A stretch of DNA of 39,968 nt from Craurococcus roseus (GCF_039523795.1 NZ_BAAAFZ010000025.1:1-39968), one strand, 5' to 3'; counted from the first letter of the stretch, positions 33,063 to 39,968 are shown. The notes: generated by a model from the sequence alone, not told the origin. Program-made: numbers and translations.

Positions 33063-34766
33063 TCACGCCACCTCGCGATGCGCCCGCCTGAGGTCCGCGA
33101 CGAAGCGCTCGTACTCGCGCGCCTTGCTGTCCGGATCGGGCAGGCGGAGCAGGTAGGAGGGGTGGACGGTCGGGAAGATCGGCGGGCCGTCCGCCACCGG
33201 CAGCACCTCGCCGCGGGTCTTGTTGATGGCGAGCGGCTTGCCCGTCATGGCGCGCAGCGCGGTGGCGCCGAGCGTCACCACGAGCTGCGGCCCGACCAGG
33301 TCGATCTCGCGCTTCAGGAAGGGCCGGTAGTAGGCGATATCGCCGGCATCGGGCGACTGGTGCAGGCGGCGGCGGCCGGTGGGCTTGAATTTGAAGTGCT
33401 TGACCGCGTTGGTGACGTAGGTCTCGGTCCGGCCGATGCCGGCCTCCTCCAAGGCCTTGTTGAACAGGCGCCCGGCGGGGCCGACGAAGGGGCGGCCGGC
33501 GATGTCCTCCTCGTCGCCGGGCTGCTCGCCGACGAAGAGCAGCGGCGCGCCGACCGGGCCTTCGCCGAACACCATCTGCGTGGCCTCGGCCGTCCAGGGC
33601 GGCAGGCTGTTCAGCGCTAGCATCTCGGCGCGGAGCGCGGCGAGGGCTTCCTTCGGGTCGGCCGCGGAAGCGGCGAAGAGGTCGGCTGGCATAGCCGTCG
33701 TAACGTCGGAAGCGGCGACGGGCTGCGCCGGCAAGTGGATGTTGCGCTGCCGGCGCGGAGCCGGGGCGGAGGCGCCGCGCTCCACCATCGCGGCGGCGCG
33801 GCGCGGGGCTTCGGCGATCAGGCTCGGGATGAGGCGCGCCTCCGGGAGGTTGCGCCAGTACTTCACCGGCATCTCCGCCCGCATGGCGCCGGGCTTGAGC
33901 CGGGCCGGGTTGAAGATGCTGGCGTAGTAGGCCCGCCAGAGGTCCTCCTGCGCGTCTTCGGGGGGCGCGTCCGAGCGGCGGGCGCCGGGGCCGATCGCCA
34001 GGGCCTCGCCGTCCCAATGGGCGGAGGCCCTGGGCGTCAGGATGGACCAACGCATGGATGCGAAGCGGCGGACGAAGAAGCCGGCTTCGGCCTCCAGGAT
34101 GTGGTGCTCCGGCTCGAACCAGGACACGAAGCGCGGGCCGTCTTCCGTCGAGATTTCGCGGAAGCGGACAAAGGCGTGCATCTTGTGCGCGTCCCGCCGG
34201 ACGGCCTTCGCCATCGCCTCCAAGCGGGCGACGTCGGGGTCGGTCGCCACCCGCATCAGCGCCGGCTCGCCGTGGGCCAGCCGCCACAGCACCCGGTACA
34301 GCAGGGCGAAACGCTCCGGGTCGCGGTGGCGGATGGCGGTTTCGGACAAATCAACGAAGGCGCGCGGGACGGTCGCAACCGGGACGGAGCGGCCGGGTTC
34401 GCTGGCGCCGGTGCGGCATTCGGACAAATCACCGGCGGAGGGATGGGCGCCGTCGCGGCATCCGGACGGATCGCCGGCCGGAAACCGGGCGGTGTTGTCG
34501 TGTTCGGACGAAGTGCCGCCGGGTGGCGGGAGGAGATTGCCGCTTTCGGACAAATAGCCGCCGCGGCCCGTGGTCGTCGCCAGGGTGGCGGGCACGTCCG
34601 GCACGGGGGCGGTGCCGAACAGGCCGGGCTGGTCGCCGGGGGCGCGCCATTCGACGGCCTCGGGCGGGACGCCGGCGGCGAGGAGGCGGCGGGCTTGGGC
34701 GCGCCAGCCGGGGAAGTCGGCGGGGCCCGCGAGGATGGCCCCGATCCGCTGCATGGGGACGCCCAT
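33063..34766 (-). CDS. udgX: DUF4130-UdgX fusion (uracil-DNA glycosylase superfamily)
   Basis: A 567-residue two-domain protein. Residues 1-50 (LAGPADFPGWRAQARRLLAA) and about 129-330 (FALLYRVLWRLAHGEP, DAHKMHAFVRF, FVSWFEPEHHILE, RWSILTP) form the DUF4130-type domain found linked to radical SAM proteins. Residues about 370-567 are UdgX: FGEGPVGAPLLFVGEQPGDE, GRPFVGPAGRLFNKALEEAG, TNAVKHFKF, the covalent-linkage motif RRLHQSP with His469, and TVHPSYLLRLP. UdgX enzymes excise uracil and stay covalently bound to the abasic site. Oddities: no Cys anywhere in the UDG domain, and a 14-residue repeat array at about 66-120. It starts 2 bases after the radical SAM gene. ATG 34754 is an alternative start. 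Confidence 0.92.
   Translation of the reverse strand: MGVPMQRIGAILAGPADFPGWRAQARRLLAAGVPPEAVEWRAPGDQPGLFGTAPVPDVPATLATTTGRGGYLSESGNLLPPPGGTSSEHDNTARFPAGDPSGCRDGAHPSAGDLSECRTGASEPGRSVPVATVPRAFVDLSETAIRHRDPERFALLYRVLWRLAHGEPALMRVATDPDVARLEAMAKAVRRDAHKMHAFVRFREISTEDGPRFVSWFEPEHHILEAEAGFFVRRFASMRWSILTPRASAHWDGEALAIGPGARRSDAPPEDAQEDLWRAYYASIFNPARLKPGAMRAEMPVKYWRNLPEARLIPSLIAEAPRRAAAMVERGASAPAPRRQRNIHLPAQPVAASDVTTAMPADLFAASAADPKEALAALRAEMLALNSLPPWTAEATQMVFGEGPVGAPLLFVGEQPGDEEDIAGRPFVGPAGRLFNKALEEAGIGRTETYVTNAVKHFKFKPTGRRRLHQSPDAGDIAYYRPFLKREIDLVGPQLVVTLGATALRAMTGKPLAINKTRGEVLPVADGPPIFPTVHPSYLLRLPDPDSKAREYERFVADLRRAHREVA
34419..34556 (-). repeat. Four 42-bp imperfect repeats in udgX linker
   Basis: A 12-bp core (TTCGGACAAATC or variants) recurs at 34419, 34461, 34503 and 34545, exactly 42 bases apart. 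A fifth copy at 34341, 78 bases from the array, encodes the native VDLSETAIRH of the DUF4130 domain. The array encodes 14-residue units centred on S-E/G (LSES, SSEH, PSGC, LSEC). Confidence 0.85.
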
Positions 34767-34768
34767 CG

Positions 34769-36052
34769 TCAGAGCAGGGCCAGTTGCGCCGACGCCGCGG
34801 GCCGGGCCAGGGCGCCGAAGGCGCTGCGGCGCGGGGCGACCAAGCGGCGGAGGTCGGCGCGATCGAGGAGGTTGCCGCGGGGGCGGTGGTCGGCGGTGAC
34901 GACGAAGGGCAGGAGCTTGGGCAGCGAGAGGCGCAACCGGCCCAGGTCTTCGGCGCGGACGGCGCGGAAGCGGCGGGCGGACAAAATGCGCTCCACCGAC
35001 TTGGCGCCGAGGCCCGGGACGCGGAGCAGCAGCTCGCGCGGGGCGCGGTTCAGGTCCACGGGGAAGCGGCCGCGGTGGCGGAGCGCCCAGGCGAGCTTGG
35101 GGTCCACGCCGAGGTCGAGCATCCCGCCCTCGGCGCCGGCCATGATCTCGTCCAGTTCGAAGCCGTAGAAGCGGAGCAGCCAGTCGGCTTGGTAGAGCCG
35201 GTGCTCGCGCAGCAGCGGCGGCGGTTGCGGCGGCAGCAGGCTGGAGGCGTCGGGGATGGGGGAATAGGCGGAGTAGTAGACGCGCTTGAGGCGGTAGGAG
35301 CCGTAGAGGTTGACGCTGGTGCCCAACACGGCGCGGTCGTCGGCCGCGTCGGCGCCGACCACCATCTGCGTGGACTGGCCCGCCGGGGCGAAGCGCGGCG
35401 CGGCGGCCTTGGCGGCGGGGCGGCGGGCGCTGGCCTCCCCTTCCCTCGCCTCGTCTATGCGGGCGCGCATCCGGGCCATGGAGCGGCGGATGGCGGCGAA
35501 GTCCTTTTCCGGGGCCAGCTCCTTCAAGGACCGCTCGACCGGCATCTCGATGTTGATGGAAAGGCGGTCGGCGTATTTGCCGGCTTCGGACAAAAGCTCC
35601 GGGGAGGCTTCGGGGATGGTCTTGAGGTGGATGTAGCCGCGGAAGTTGTGCTTCTCCCGCAGCTCGCGCGCCACGGCGACCACCTGCTCCATGGTGTAGT
35701 CGGGCGAGCGGATGATGCCGGAGGAGAGGAACAGGCCCTCGATGTAATTGCGGCGGTAGAAGTCGAGGGTCAGGTCCACCAGCTCGGGCACGGTGAAGCG
35801 GGCGCGCTGGACGTTGGAACCGGCGCGGTTGACGCAGTAGGCGCAGTCGAAGACGCAGGCGTTGGTCAGCAGCACCTTGAGGAGCGAGATGCAGCGGCCG
35901 TCCGGGGCGTAGGCGTGGCAGATGCCCATGCCTTCCGTGCTGCCGATGCCCTTGCCGCCCTTGCTGTCGCGCTTTTCGGTGCCGGAGGAGGCGCAAGAGG
36001 CGTCGTACTTCGCCGCGTCGGCCAGAATTTCCAGTTTGCGGCGCAATTCCAT
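34769..36052 (-). CDS. Radical SAM protein linked to UDG (putative DNA modification/repair)
   Basis: A 427-residue protein of the radical SAM family that co-occurs with DUF4130/UdgX. The SAM-cluster cysteines are C66, C70 and C73 in TNACVFDCAYCVNR. Three further cysteines upstream, C20 (SCASSG), C45 (GICHAY) and C54 (GRCISL), are family features and might hold a second cluster. The barrel continues through IEGLFLSSGIIRSPDY and ADRLSINIEMP. The C-terminal part has a helix-hairpin-helix (LLLRVPGLGAKSVERIL), consistent with DNA binding. The substrate is not known for this family. ATG 36052 has GGAGG 11 bases upstream. First gene of a LexA-controlled two-gene operon. Confidence 0.93.
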   Translation of the reverse strand: MELRRKLEILADAAKYDASCASSGTEKRDSKGGKGIGSTEGMGICHAYAPDGRCISLLKVLLTNACVFDCAYCVNRAGSNVQRARFTVPELVDLTLDFYRRNYIEGLFLSSGIIRSPDYTMEQVVAVARELREKHNFRGYIHLKTIPEASPELLSEAGKYADRLSINIEMPVERSLKELAPEKDFAAIRRSMARMRARIDEAREGEASARRPAAKAAAPRFAPAGQSTQMVVGADAADDRAVLGTSVNLYGSYRLKRVYYSAYSPIPDASSLLPPQPPPLLREHRLYQADWLLRFYGFELDEIMAGAEGGMLDLGVDPKLAWALRHRGRFPVDLNRAPRELLLRVPGLGAKSVERILSARRFRAVRAEDLGRLRLSLPKLLPFVVTADHRPRGNLLDRADLRRLVAPRRSAFGALARPAASAQLALL

Positions 36053-36098
36053 GCCGTAGCCCGCCTCCGCAGCGCGGCGGAGCGGCCCGCCACGCAGT

Positions 36099-36132
36099 GT
36101 TCATTATATGTTCTCTTGCTGGTTGATTTCAA
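36099..36132 (-). promoter_or_regulatory. Promoter with perfect LexA (SOS) box for the radical SAM-udgX operon
   Basis: On the minus strand, -35 TTGAAA (36132-36127) and -10 TATAAT (36108-36103) are 18 bases apart, the best promoter match seen by eye in the window. The palindromic-half repeat GTTC-ATTATAT-GTTC (36099-36113, read on the plus strand) is a perfect alphaproteobacterial LexA box and contains the whole -10. The message would start near 36096, about 45 bases before the ATG. Confidence 0.85.
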
Positions 36133-36244
36133 TGCTGTTGGCGTCGGGGACCAGCAACCACGTTCGTGGCCGTTGTTCCCCACGCGCCCCCCTGATGGCC
36201 GGGGTGCGTCGCGTTGAGTTATCCCCGGTGCAAGGGAGGGGCCC

Positions 36245-36737
36245 GTGAGGCAGTCACTGGCCCGGCCGTGGACGCTGGACGAGTTCCCCGCTTGGGAGCG
36301 CGAACAGCCGGAGCGGTGGGAGTTAGATGGGGTGCAGCCCGTGCCGCGCGGCATGGTCGGCGGCACGCGGCCCCATGCCCGGCTCTCGACGCGGCTGCTG
36401 GATGCCTTGTCGGCGCGCGGGGCCGCGTCCGCTACCCGGATGCGACGGTCGAATGCGGCCGTGACGACGACGGCGACGTGGCGACCCCGGCGGTGGTGTT
36501 CGAGGTGCTGTCGCCCACGACCGAGCGCACGGAACGGGGCACGGAGGCGCAGGACTACGCCGCCGAACCCTGCCTCCTCGCGCCGTCGTGCTGCTGGCGC
36601 AGGACCGGCCAGAGGCTACCATGCTGTCGCGTTCGGTGGATTGGCGGCCGGAGGTCGCGCGAGGGCCGGGCGCGGCCATCGCCCTGCCGGAGATCGGGCT
36701 CGATCTGTCTTTGGCGGCGATATACCTGAGATCGTAA
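36245..36737 (+). pseudogene. Degenerate Uma2-family (DUF820) gene
   Basis: Three consecutive frames carry successive parts of a Uma2-family protein, a PD-(D/E)XK nuclease-like fold common in dispersed copies. The first part (36245 to about 36420) reads WTLDEFPAWEREQPERWEL. The second (about 36427-36570) reads VRYPDATVECG then VVFEVLSPTTERTERGTEA. The third (about 36590-36737) reads LAQDRPEATMLSRSVDW then ALPEIGLDLSLAAIY. Each change of frame corresponds to a net -1 shift, and about ten residues usually found before VRYPD are missing, so an internal deletion is likely. Intact it would be about 180-190 residues. GTG 36245 has GGGAGGGG upstream. Confidence 0.75.
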
Positions 36738-36987
36738 CGGCCCGGTCGAGCGAGGGGACTGCCCGGACCCGTACGGCCATTGCGCCAAAGAAGTTCATCC
36801 TTCGGCGCTTCCCGCGCTTTCCGGCGCGTTCCCGCCCGGGAACGGGTGATCCCGCGGCTTTTCGGGGGCGAGCATCCGCCACGCCGCGCGGCCCGTGCGG
36901 ACTCCCGAAGCGGCGCATCGTTCCCCATCGGGGTTGACCCATGCCCCCGTTCGCGCGTTCAAGGCGGGACACGGCAAGGAACACCCG
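36738..36987. other. Intergenic region downstream of the Uma2 remnant
   Basis: About 250 bases with no convincing gene. It holds a hairpin GTTCCC-GCCC-GGGAAC at 36828-36843 and otherwise no recognisable promoter. A reading frame runs through it into the PepSY-like gene, but lacks domain character. Confidence 0.4.
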
Positions 36988-37440
36988 ATGCGCAAGACCC
37001 TCGCCGCGGCCGGCCTTTGCTGCCTGGCCCTGTTCGGCACCGCCCCGCGACACGCCGCCGGCCAGGGGTCCGGCAGCATGGCCACCCAGAGCCTCGAGCC
37101 CGGCCAGATGACCGCGGACCAGATCGCCATCGTGCTGCGGGCGCGGGGCTACTCCGGCCTCGGGCCGATGAGCCGGGAGGGCGACACCGTCACGGTCGCC
37201 GACGCGAAGCGCTACGGCGAGGCGACCGGGCCGCTGAAGCTCGACGCCAAGACCGGGCGGGTGCGCGACGAGAAGCCGCTCAGCGAGGCCCAGGCGCGGG
37301 CTTTGTTGCGGGAGCGGGGCTTCTCCGACATCGGGGAGGCCCGGCGGGAGGGCGACGCCATCCTCGCCTCCGCCCAGCAGGCCGGCGCGCGGGTGAACTT
37401 GCAGGTGGACGCGCGCAGCGGGACCGTGTCCCAGAGGTGA
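36988..37440 (+). CDS. Secreted protein with PepSY-like repeats
   Basis: A 150-residue protein with a signal peptide (MRKTLAAAGLCCLALFG core, cleaved after about residue 25). The mature part has two similar alpha-beta units. One is MTADQIAIVLRARGYSGLGP followed by PLKLDAKTGRV. The other is LSEAQARALLRERGFSDIGE followed by VNLQVDARSGTV. This matches the PepSY-like pattern (helix, then strands ending in D-x-x-x-G). ATG 36988 has AAGGA at 7 bases and gives the signal peptide; the longer frame from 36895 does not. Function unknown; family members often inhibit proteases or bind in the periplasm. Confidence 0.8.
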   Translation: MRKTLAAAGLCCLALFGTAPRHAAGQGSGSMATQSLEPGQMTADQIAIVLRARGYSGLGPMSREGDTVTVADAKRYGEATGPLKLDAKTGRVRDEKPLSEAQARALLRERGFSDIGEARREGDAILASAQQAGARVNLQVDARSGTVSQR

Positions 37441-37486
37441 ACGGCCCGCCGGCGCGCCCGGGGGTGACGGGCCGCCCGCGACCCCC

Positions 37487-38560
37487 ATGTGGCGTCGCGT
37501 GACCGTTCCCCACATCAACCGCATCGCCACCGCCGTCCCTCGCCACGAGGTGCATGGCGCCTTCCAACGCTTCGCGGCCCGGCTGATCGACGACGACCGC
37601 ACCCGCTCCGCCTTCGGGCGGCTCGCGCTGAAGTCGCAGATCGACGCGCGCTTCTCCGTGCTGGAGCCGGACCCGGACGAGTACCGCACCATGGACGGCT
37701 TCTACGAGCTGGAGGGCCGCTTCCCTTCCACGGGCGCGCGGATGGCGCGCTTCGAGGCGGACGCGCCGGCGCTCGCCGAGGCCGCGTGCGACGCGCTCGG
37801 GCTGGAAGGGGAAGGGCCGCGGATCACGCACCTCATCCTCGCCACCTGCACCGGCTTCGCCGCGCCCGGCCTCGACCACTGGCTGATCCGCCGCTACGGC
37901 ATCCCCGGCCACGTGGAGCGCACCATCGTCGGCTTCATGGGCTGCCAAGCGGCGATCAACGCGCTGAAGCTGGCGCGGCAGGCGGTGCGTAGCGACCCGT
38001 CGGCGCGGGTGCTGGTGGTGAACCTGGAGCTGTGCAGCCTGCACCTCCAGCCCGCCAGCGACCTCGACCAGCTCATGTGCTTCCTGTTGTTCGCGGACGG
38101 GTGCAGCGCCGCGCTCGTCACGGCCGAGGCGGAGGGGCTGCGCATGGACGGCTTCCGCGCCGCGCTGGTGCCCGAGGCGCGCGAGCACATCACCTGGCGC
38201 ATCGGCGACGCCGGCTTCGACATGACGCTCTCCGGCCTGGTGCCGCTGACCCTGGCGCGCGCGTTGCCGGACCACGCCGAGGCCATCCTCGACGGCGCGG
38301 CGCCTTCCGACATCTCGCTTTGGGCGGTGCACCCGGGCGGGCGCAGCGTGCTGGACGCGGTGGAGAACGGCCTTTCCTTGCCGGACGGGCTGTTGGAGGA
38401 CAGCCGGGCGGTGCTGCGCGAGCACGGCAACATGTCCTCGGCGACGGTGATGTTCGTGCTGCGGCGCATGATGGCGGGGGCGGTGCCCGGGCAGCGCGGC
38501 TGCGCCATCGCCTTCGGCCCCGGCCTTTCGGCCGAAACCATGCGCTTCACCGCGGTTTGA
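37487..38560 (+). CDS. Type III polyketide synthase
   Basis: A 357-residue chalcone/stilbene-synthase-type enzyme that condenses malonyl-CoA extenders on an acyl starter in one active site. The catalytic triad is Cys153 (GFMGCQAAINAL), His282 (WAVHPGGRSVLDAVE) and Asn315 (EHGNMSSATVMFVL). The C-terminal GCAIAFGPGLSAETM is the family signature. Bacterial relatives make alkylresorcinols, alkylpyrones or phloroglucinols; the product here cannot be told. ATG 37487 is used; GTG 37499 is possible. It heads a cluster with a methyltransferase and an FAD oxidoreductase, a layout known for lipid-like phenolic products such as the srs operon of Streptomyces. Confidence 0.94.
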   Translation: MWRRVTVPHINRIATAVPRHEVHGAFQRFAARLIDDDRTRSAFGRLALKSQIDARFSVLEPDPDEYRTMDGFYELEGRFPSTGARMARFEADAPALAEAACDALGLEGEGPRITHLILATCTGFAAPGLDHWLIRRYGIPGHVERTIVGFMGCQAAINALKLARQAVRSDPSARVLVVNLELCSLHLQPASDLDQLMCFLLFADGCSAALVTAEAEGLRMDGFRAALVPEAREHITWRIGDAGFDMTLSGLVPLTLARALPDHAEAILDGAAPSDISLWAVHPGGRSVLDAVENGLSLPDGLLEDSRAVLREHGNMSSATVMFVLRRMMAGAVPGQRGCAIAFGPGLSAETMRFTAV

Positions 38561-38614
38561 GCCGGCGGCTGCGCTGCCCACATCGGGGGCGGCGCGCGCA
38601 GCGGAGGGGATGAC

Positions 38615-39118
38615 ATGAGCGACGGTCCCGAGATCAGGGAGCACATGGCCGTGGTGGGGTCCGACGGGCAGCGCGTCGGCACGGTGGACAGGCTGGAGCG
38701 CGGGCGCATCAAGCTGGCGCGGGGCGACGACCCGGCTGGCGAGGGCGAGCACCGCGCCATCCCGCTCGGCGTGGTCGCTTCGGTGGAGGGCGGCCAGGTG
38801 CGGCTGACGCTCACCGGGATGCAGGCGCGCGCGATGGCGGCGGGCGGTCTGGACCCGCGGGACGTGGTGGAGGACGGCACCGTGCCCGTCCGCGGCGAAG
38901 AGGGCGCGGCGGAGCGCGCGGCTTCCGCCGGGGCGGGTGTGCCGGACGACGGCAGGGCGCCCGGCGTGCGCGGCGGAGTCGGCAGCGCCGGCGGCATGGA
39001 CCCGGGCGGCACGGGCGGCGGCGGCACCAGCAGCCACGGCTACCTCGGCGGCGGCCCGGGCATCGTCGAGGACCCCAACATGGACCCGGACGCGACGCGG
39101 CGGGACTTCGAAGGTTGA
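38615..39118 (+). CDS. DUF2171 protein with Gly-rich tail
   Basis: A 167-residue soluble protein. The N-terminal 75 residues match the DUF2171/PRC-barrel-like pattern: IREHMAVVGSDGQRVGTVDR, an IKLARGDDP stretch and HRAIPLGVVASVEGGQVRLT. The rest is an Ala/Gly-rich, probably disordered tail with GGTGGGGTSSHGYLGG and PNMDPDATRRDFEG. ATG 38615 has GGAGGGG upstream. It is inserted between the polyketide synthase and the methyltransferase genes, and its stop overlaps the downstream TTG start, so it is expressed with them. Its function in this context is unknown. Confidence 0.85.
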   Translation: MSDGPEIREHMAVVGSDGQRVGTVDRLERGRIKLARGDDPAGEGEHRAIPLGVVASVEGGQVRLTLTGMQARAMAAGGLDPRDVVEDGTVPVRGEEGAAERAASAGAGVPDDGRAPGVRGGVGSAGGMDPGGTGGGGTSSHGYLGGGPGIVEDPNMDPDATRRDFEG

Positions 39119-39810
39119 GCGCCGTGCTGCGCGAGCGGAGCACGGCGGACGAGTGGATGGACGACGCTTCCGCCACGGAAGCGGAGTTCGGCTCGGCGCT
39201 CGCCGACCTCGAACGCATCAACCGCATGAGCCTGGCCTACCGGCCGGTGCTGCGCTGGCTCGACCGGGTCGCGGAGGCGGGCGGGCCGCGGCGGCTGTCG
39301 GTGCTGGACGTCGGCGCGGGCGGCGGCGACATGCTGGAGGCCGTGGCCGCCTGGGGCGCCAAGCGCGGCGTCGCGCTCGACGTCGCGGGGCTGGACCGCA
39401 GCCCCTGGGCCGCGAGCCACGCCGAGAAGCGCGGGCGGCCCGGCAGGTGGATCACCGCCGACCTGTTCGACCTCGACCCCGCCGAGCGCTTCGACGTGGT
39501 GCTGTGCAGCCTCTTCGCGCACCACCTGCCCGACCCGGTGCTGGTGCGCTTCCTGCGGTGGATGGATGCGCGGGCGACGCGGGGCTGGCTGATCAGCGAC
39601 CTGCACCGCCACCCGGTCCCTTGGGCGTTCGTCTGGGCCGGGGTGCGGGTGCTGCGGATGGACCCGATGGTGGTCCACGACAGCACCGTCTCCATCGCCC
39701 GCGGCTTCACCCGCGCGGATTGGGAGAAGGCGCTGCGCGAGGCCGGCGTGGAAGCGGAGATCCGCTGGGCCTTCCCGTTCCGCTGGCAGGTGGGGAAGAT
39801 CCGGGCGTGA
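39115..39810 (+). CDS. SAM-dependent methyltransferase of the type III PKS cluster
   Basis: A roughly 231-residue class I methyltransferase. SAM motif I is VLDVGAGGGDMLEAV, followed by the acidic residue in VAGLDRSPWAA, and motif IV is FDVVLCSLFAHHLPD. The later DLHRHPVPWAFVWAGVRVL is typical of methyltransferases found next to bacterial type III PKS genes. The start may be TTG 39115, overlapping the DUF2171 stop (TTGA), or GTG 39124, which is better spaced from AAGG. The stop overlaps the next gene (GTGA). It likely methylates the polyketide product on O or C. Confidence 0.88.
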   Translation: MSAVLRERSTADEWMDDASATEAEFGSALADLERINRMSLAYRPVLRWLDRVAEAGGPRRLSVLDVGAGGGDMLEAVAAWGAKRGVALDVAGLDRSPWAASHAEKRGRPGRWITADLFDLDPAERFDVVLCSLFAHHLPDPVLVRFLRWMDARATRGWLISDLHRHPVPWAFVWAGVRVLRMDPMVVHDSTVSIARGFTRADWEKALREAGVEAEIRWAFPFRWQVGKIRA

Positions 39811-39968
39811 CGGACGCCGAGGTCGCGGTGGTCGGCGCCGGTCCCGCGGGCTGCGCGGCCGCGGTCGCCCTCGCGCGCGCCGGCCGGCGCGTGCTGCTGC
39901 TGGAGCGCGCGGCCGAGGCGCGCGAGAGCGTCTGCGGCGAGTTCCTCGGGCCGGACGCGGCGGCGGCG
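39807..39968 (+). CDS. FAD-dependent oxidoreductase, N-terminus only
   Basis: The first 54 codons of a flavoprotein, cut by the window end. The GTG start overlaps the methyltransferase stop by four bases. The Rossmann dinucleotide motif AVVGAGPAGCAAAVALARAG is followed by the acidic LLLER strand end and VCGEFLGPDA, which is typical of the geranylgeranyl-reductase/monooxygenase-like branch. As the third enzyme of the cluster it likely oxidises or reduces the polyketide product. Confidence 0.85.
   Translation, partial: MTDAEVAVVGAGPAGCAAAVALARAGRRVLLLERAAEARESVCGEFLGPDAAAA

Noticed and set aside
33063..36104. Single 1013-codon minus-strand frame joining udgX to upstream sequence
   Set aside because: Upstream of 34766 it is an off-frame shadow of the radical SAM gene, whose cysteine motifs are in another frame.
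36952..36964. GTTC-GCGC-GTTC before the PepSY-like gene
   Set aside because: The spacer is 4 bases rather than the 7 needed for a LexA box.

Overview
Organism: the window is very GC-rich (clearly above 70% by eye) with strong G/C bias at third codon positions. It carries an Aap/Bzt-type amino-acid ABC transporter, a Bug/TctC-type binding protein, MlaA/MlaC, a DUF1127 protein, IalB-like domains and alphaproteobacterial-type LexA boxes (GTTC-N7-GTTC). Together these suggest an alphaproteobacterium, most likely Rhodospirillales/Acetobacteraceae (Roseomonas-like); the assignment is inferred from gene content only. No tRNA, rRNA, CRISPR array, phage or intact insertion sequence was seen. Layout: (1) 1-2530, the 3' part of a bifunctional class A penicillin-binding protein and a small histidine-kinase-like protein that lacks key ATP-binding boxes. 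(2) 2531-7139, an aapJQMP operon behind a good sigma-54 promoter match. (3) 7236-10671, minus-strand cupin protein, small basic protein, acetyl-CoA synthetase and a secreted Ala/Pro-rich protein with its own terminator. (4) 10881-16364, DUF898 membrane protein, an M48 protease fused to an IalB-like domain, a type IB topoisomerase, a secreted protein and a LysE-family exporter. (5) 16388-19943, pentapeptide-repeat protein, lipase-like hydrolase and Xaa-Pro aminopeptidase. (6) 20146-23443, DUF1127 protein with terminator, MFS transporter, ChaA-like antiporter and GlcG/HbpS-like protein. (7) 23481-27671, minus-strand uvrD-prmA-IalB-like operon with a perfect LexA box in the uvrD promoter. (8) 27781-33054, HCCA-isomerase-like protein, PhyH dioxygenase, Bug binding protein, metF, and mlaA-mlaC. 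(9) 33063-36132, a minus-strand operon of a radical SAM protein (the family linked to UDG) and a DUF4130-UdgX fusion, with a near-consensus promoter whose -10 lies inside a second perfect LexA box. (10) 36245-37440, a broken Uma2 gene and a PepSY-like secreted protein. (11) 37487-39968, a type III polyketide synthase operon (PKS, DUF2171, methyltransferase, FAD oxidoreductase) that runs off the window. Main interest: the radical SAM-UdgX pair looks like a LexA-controlled DNA-damage module. Its UdgX domain has no cysteine at all, so the usual Fe-S cluster appears lost, and its linker is built of exact-period 42-bp repeats. uvrD carries the same operator type, so two unlinked DNA-repair operons here appear to belong to the SOS regulon. 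Secondary interest: IalB-like modules in two unrelated architectures, a DUF2171 gene placed inside the type III PKS operon, and sigma-54 control of aap.
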